Positions 5,201-5,785 of a stretch of 5,785 bases of DNA are shown here, in pieces. Origin of the DNA: Verrucomicrobiota bacterium (GTDB lineage: Bacteria > Verrucomicrobiota > Verrucomicrobiia > Limisphaerales > UBA9464); contig CANGMO010000175.1 of NCBI GenBank assembly GCA_947454295.1, positions 1 to 5,785 on the forward strand, read 5' to 3'. Positions within the stretch are counted from its first letter, which is position 1. Every line of letters begins with the position of its first letter. Below the pieces are notes generated by a model. It did no database searches, was not told the DNA's origin, and worked only from the letters and a program-made list of their open reading frames with translations. The position numbers and the translations under genes were made by a program.

Positions 5201-5785
5201 TCAACCGCGGAGGGCCGTCAAGGCGGCCTGAAAATCTTCCGGGACCGGGGCCTGATAGTCTCGCCACGCGCCGGTCCGGGGATGATGGAACCCCAACGTG
5301 TACGCATGCAGCATCTGGCGCTCGGCCTGGAACCCGGTGTGTTCGAGCAGGCGCGCGTTTTGGCGGACCCCGTAGGTGGAATCACCCACCAACGGAAATC
5401 CAAGATGCTGGAAGTGCACGCGGATCTGATGCGTGCGTCCGGTATGGAGAATGGCTTCGACGTAGGCGGAATGCCGAAGCGCCTCGAGCCGCCGGAACGA
5501 GGTCCAGGCCGAACGTCCCTTCCCAGGGGTGGTCACAGCCATGCGTTTTCGATGCGACGGATGCCGCGCAATCGCCGCGCGGATCTCGCCCTCGGGCGGC
5601 TGCAGGTCGCCGCACACGATGGCCTGATACACCTTTTCGACAGTCCGCGCGGCGAACTGCTCCTGCAGCGCCCGGTGCGTCTCGTCGTTCTTCGCCACCA
5701 CCAGGCAGCCGCTGGTTTCCAGATCCAGCCGGTGAACAATACCGGGCCGTTCGACCCCGCCAATGCCGCTCAGGCTCCCACGACA
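5201..5785 (-). CDS. RluA/RluD-family 23S rRNA pseudouridine synthase (partial, N-terminus missing)
   Basis: C-terminal 194 residues of a cytoplasmic enzyme that isomerises uridine to pseudouridine in RNA; the RluD subgroup modifies helix 69 of 23S rRNA. The frame is open to the right edge, so the real start and any N-terminal S4 domain lie outside. An internal GTG at 5701 is not the true start because the catalytic motif lies upstream of it. In visible numbering: LSGIGGVERPGIVHRLDLETSG at residues 5-26, with catalytic Asp21 in HRLD; VVAKND at 29-34; RTHQIRVH at 117-124; GFPLVGDSTYG at 129-139; and LHAYTLGFHHP near 159-169. LSGIGGVERPG before HRLD favours RluD-like over RluA or RluC. Many relatives have HRLDKDTSG whereas this has HRLDLETSG, which is within family variation. 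Confidence is high for the family and moderate for RluD itself. Confidence 0.92.
   Translation of the reverse strand, partial: CRGSLSGIGGVERPGIVHRLDLETSGCLVVAKNDETHRALQEQFAARTVEKVYQAIVCGDLQPPEGEIRAAIARHPSHRKRMAVTTPGKGRSAWTSFRRLEALRHSAYVEAILHTGRTHQIRVHFQHLGFPLVGDSTYGVRQNARLLEHTGFQAERQMLHAYTLGFHHPRTGAWRDYQAPVPEDFQAALTALRG

Overview
The window is a GC-rich bacterial chromosome segment in which every supported gene lies on the minus strand. The protein set is an outer-membrane porin with an N-terminal coiled coil next to a urea-type ABC binding protein, a Tat-exported TIM-barrel protein and an RluD-type pseudouridine synthase. Most starts lack a good Shine-Dalgarno sequence. This points to a Gram-negative bacterium, possibly Verrucomicrobiota or a relative. 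That assignment is an impression from gene content only and is not proven here.

In transcription order (right to left) the layout is: (1) 5785-5201, the C-terminal part of an RluA/RluD-family rRNA pseudouridine synthase, whose start lies outside the window. (2) 5145-4186, a secreted sugar-phosphate isomerase/epimerase-like TIM barrel. (3) A 212-bp gap with a possible weak terminator, a 9-bp direct repeat and a perfect 18-bp palindrome just before the next start. (4) 3973-2726, porin B, followed 25 bp after its stop by a strong intrinsic terminator. (5) A 452-bp gap holding that terminator and several dyads, which is the probable control region for the next unit. (6) 2273-1008, porin A, a close paralogue of porin B. 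(7) 948-1, the N-terminal 316 residues of a urea/short-chain-amide ABC transporter substrate-binding protein (UrtA/FmdD type), which runs off the left edge.

Porin A and urtA are 59 bp apart with no terminator visible between them, so they probably form one transcript. A simple reading is that porin A lets urea or a small amide across the outer membrane and UrtA captures it in the periplasm for an inner-membrane permease encoded beyond the left edge. Porin B has nearly the same mature sequence (about 81% identity over 380 aligned residues by hand count, no gaps) but is a separate transcription unit with a different upstream region. This suggests a duplicated porin placed under different control. 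The TIM-barrel and RluD genes have no evident link to this function. I see no mobile element, CRISPR array, tRNA or rRNA, and no clear evidence of an undescribed system. The porin pair and its two control regions are the most interesting part.
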